A stretch of 34,926 bases of DNA, taken from IMG/VR virus record IMGVR_UViG_3300006793_000116, positions 1 to 34,926 of that record, one strand, 5' to 3'. Each line of letters opens with the position of its first letter. Within the stretch, counting starts at the first letter, position 1. Source of the stretch: a virus. A program made the translations under genes and the position numbers. This document shows, in pieces, positions 34,500 to 34,926 of the stretch. The notes below the pieces were generated by a model. The model ran no database searches, was not told the origin of the DNA, and saw nothing but the letters and a program-made list of their open reading frames with translations.

Positions 34500-34659
34500 C
34501 TATTGCCTTATCCATTGCCTTATCCCCTTCGGGACAGTCGCAGTATACTTGACCGTCGATTAGACCGCCATCATAACATGCACCGCAGTTAGGGATATCG
34601 GTAGCCTCACAAGCCTCATTAGGCGAGTAAGAAGAATCGTAGTAGTTGATTGATTTCAT
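34471..34659 (-). CDS. Small Cys-rich acidic protein
   Basis: A 62-residue protein with eight Cys (CEATDIPNCGACYDGGLIDG, then VYCDCPEGD and ADTTPC). The NCGACYDGG core with CDCPEG resembles a DnaJ-type or rubredoxin-like zinc knuckle. It is read from ATG 34659, with a GGAGA site 12-13 nt upstream in a normal leader of about 50 nt. First gene of a two-gene unit with the lysozyme-like gene. Not recognised further. Confidence 0.65.
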   Translation of the reverse strand: MKSINYYDSSYSPNEACEATDIPNCGACYDGGLIDGQVYCDCPEGDKAMDKAIDECADTTPC

Positions 34660-34718
34660 TGCGTCAGTAAGTCTCCGTATGCGGCGCGTTCGGGGGGGAA
34701 GGTGTTTCCTATGCTATC

Positions 34719-34747
34719 ATTATAATCTCGCGCAAGGGTACTGTCAA
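34719..34747 (-). promoter_or_regulatory. Sigma70 promoter of the 34659 unit
   Basis: TTGACA (34742-34747), 17-bp spacer, TATAAT (34719-34724). It lies 59 nt before the ATG and is one of the few right-arm promoters with a standard leader. Confidence 0.9.
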
Positions 34748-34798
34748 GTGTTTTCTTGAAAATCCCACCGGAAAATTTCGCGTTGTTGGGACTCCTAC

Positions 34799-34831
34799 GG
34801 GGGGCGAAGCCGCCCCACTTCCTCCTGGAGG
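34799..34831. other. GC-rich hairpins near the window end
   Basis: GGGGCG-AAGC-CGCCCC (34801-34816) and the palindrome CCTCC-T-GGAGG (34821-34831) lie side by side between the last promoter and the A-rich tail. Without a T-run they are not clear terminators. Confidence 0.5.
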
Positions 34832-34847
34832 TACATCTCTATAAGAA

Positions 34848-34926
34848 CAAAAAAAAATAAAATCCAAAAAAAATAAAATCCAAAAAAAATAAAAACCAAA
34901 AAAAATAAAATCAAAAAAAAATAAAA
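34848..34926. repeat. A-rich tandem repeat at window end
   Basis: About five copies of a 15-17-nt unit of the type CCAAAAAAAATAAAAT run to the last base. Unit length varies by one or two A. It may mark a genome or contig end, or an assembly artefact. No gene is seen from 34748 to 34926. Confidence 0.8.

Overview
The window reads as part, possibly one end, of the genome of a tailed double-stranded DNA phage (Caudoviricetes) that infects a bacterium with a sigma70-type RNA polymerase. Evidence: tightly overlapping genes, many very small genes, three tRNA genes (Ile-UAU, Arg-UCU, Leu-UAA), phage-typical families (UvsX/RecA-like recombinase, dCMP deaminase, DUF3310, Api92/DUF1281-like, GP88, KTSC) and arrays of near-consensus promoters. 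No integrase, repressor, capsid, terminase or DNA polymerase is recognisable here. The host cannot be named.

Layout. (1) 29-10987, plus strand: one long operon for sugars and glycans, with seven (probable) glycosyltransferases, a UDP-GlcNAc 2-epimerase, two nucleotide-sugar dehydrogenases (one minimal), an FkbM-like methyltransferase, an NAD synthetase and a very clear GDP-mannose 3,5-epimerase. (2) 10984-18382, plus: RecA/UvsX-like recombinase, another glycosyltransferase, small basic proteins, a ClpA/B-type AAA+ protein, RmlA and RmlB homologues and two related beta-rich, possibly virion, proteins. Transcription units here begin at a CTATAATA box that lacks a -35 element. (3) 18383-20113: structured leader RNA, two tRNAs, dCMP deaminase and small genes. 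(4) 20129-27967, plus: an operon from two tandem sigma70 promoters, with a MoxR-like AAA+ ATPase, an HExxH protein, a VWA protein, unknown partners, a putative sigma factor and about a dozen small genes. (5) 27968-28904: noncoding region with a bidirectional terminator, stem-loops and repeats. (6) 28905-34926, minus: small early-type genes, almost each with its own strong sigma70 promoter.

Two features of the right arm stand out. First, in nine promoters the -10 box lies only 6-7 nt before an ATG or GTG, so the mRNAs should be leaderless; three plus-strand genes show similar spacing. Second, nine intergenic copies of an element share a GC-rich block followed by a stem-loop with an invariant 15-nt loop (GTAAGT-N15-ACTTAC type), mostly just upstream of a promoter.

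Working together: the left cluster probably makes and attaches unusual sugars (UDP-glucuronate-type, UDP-ManNAc-type, dTDP-4-keto-6-deoxyglucose, GDP-L-galactose) to a phage or host surface component, with NadE supporting NAD demand. The putative sigma factor may serve the -35-less promoters. The right arm would be early host-takeover genes read by host polymerase. Functions are inferred from sequence motifs read by eye; no database search was possible.
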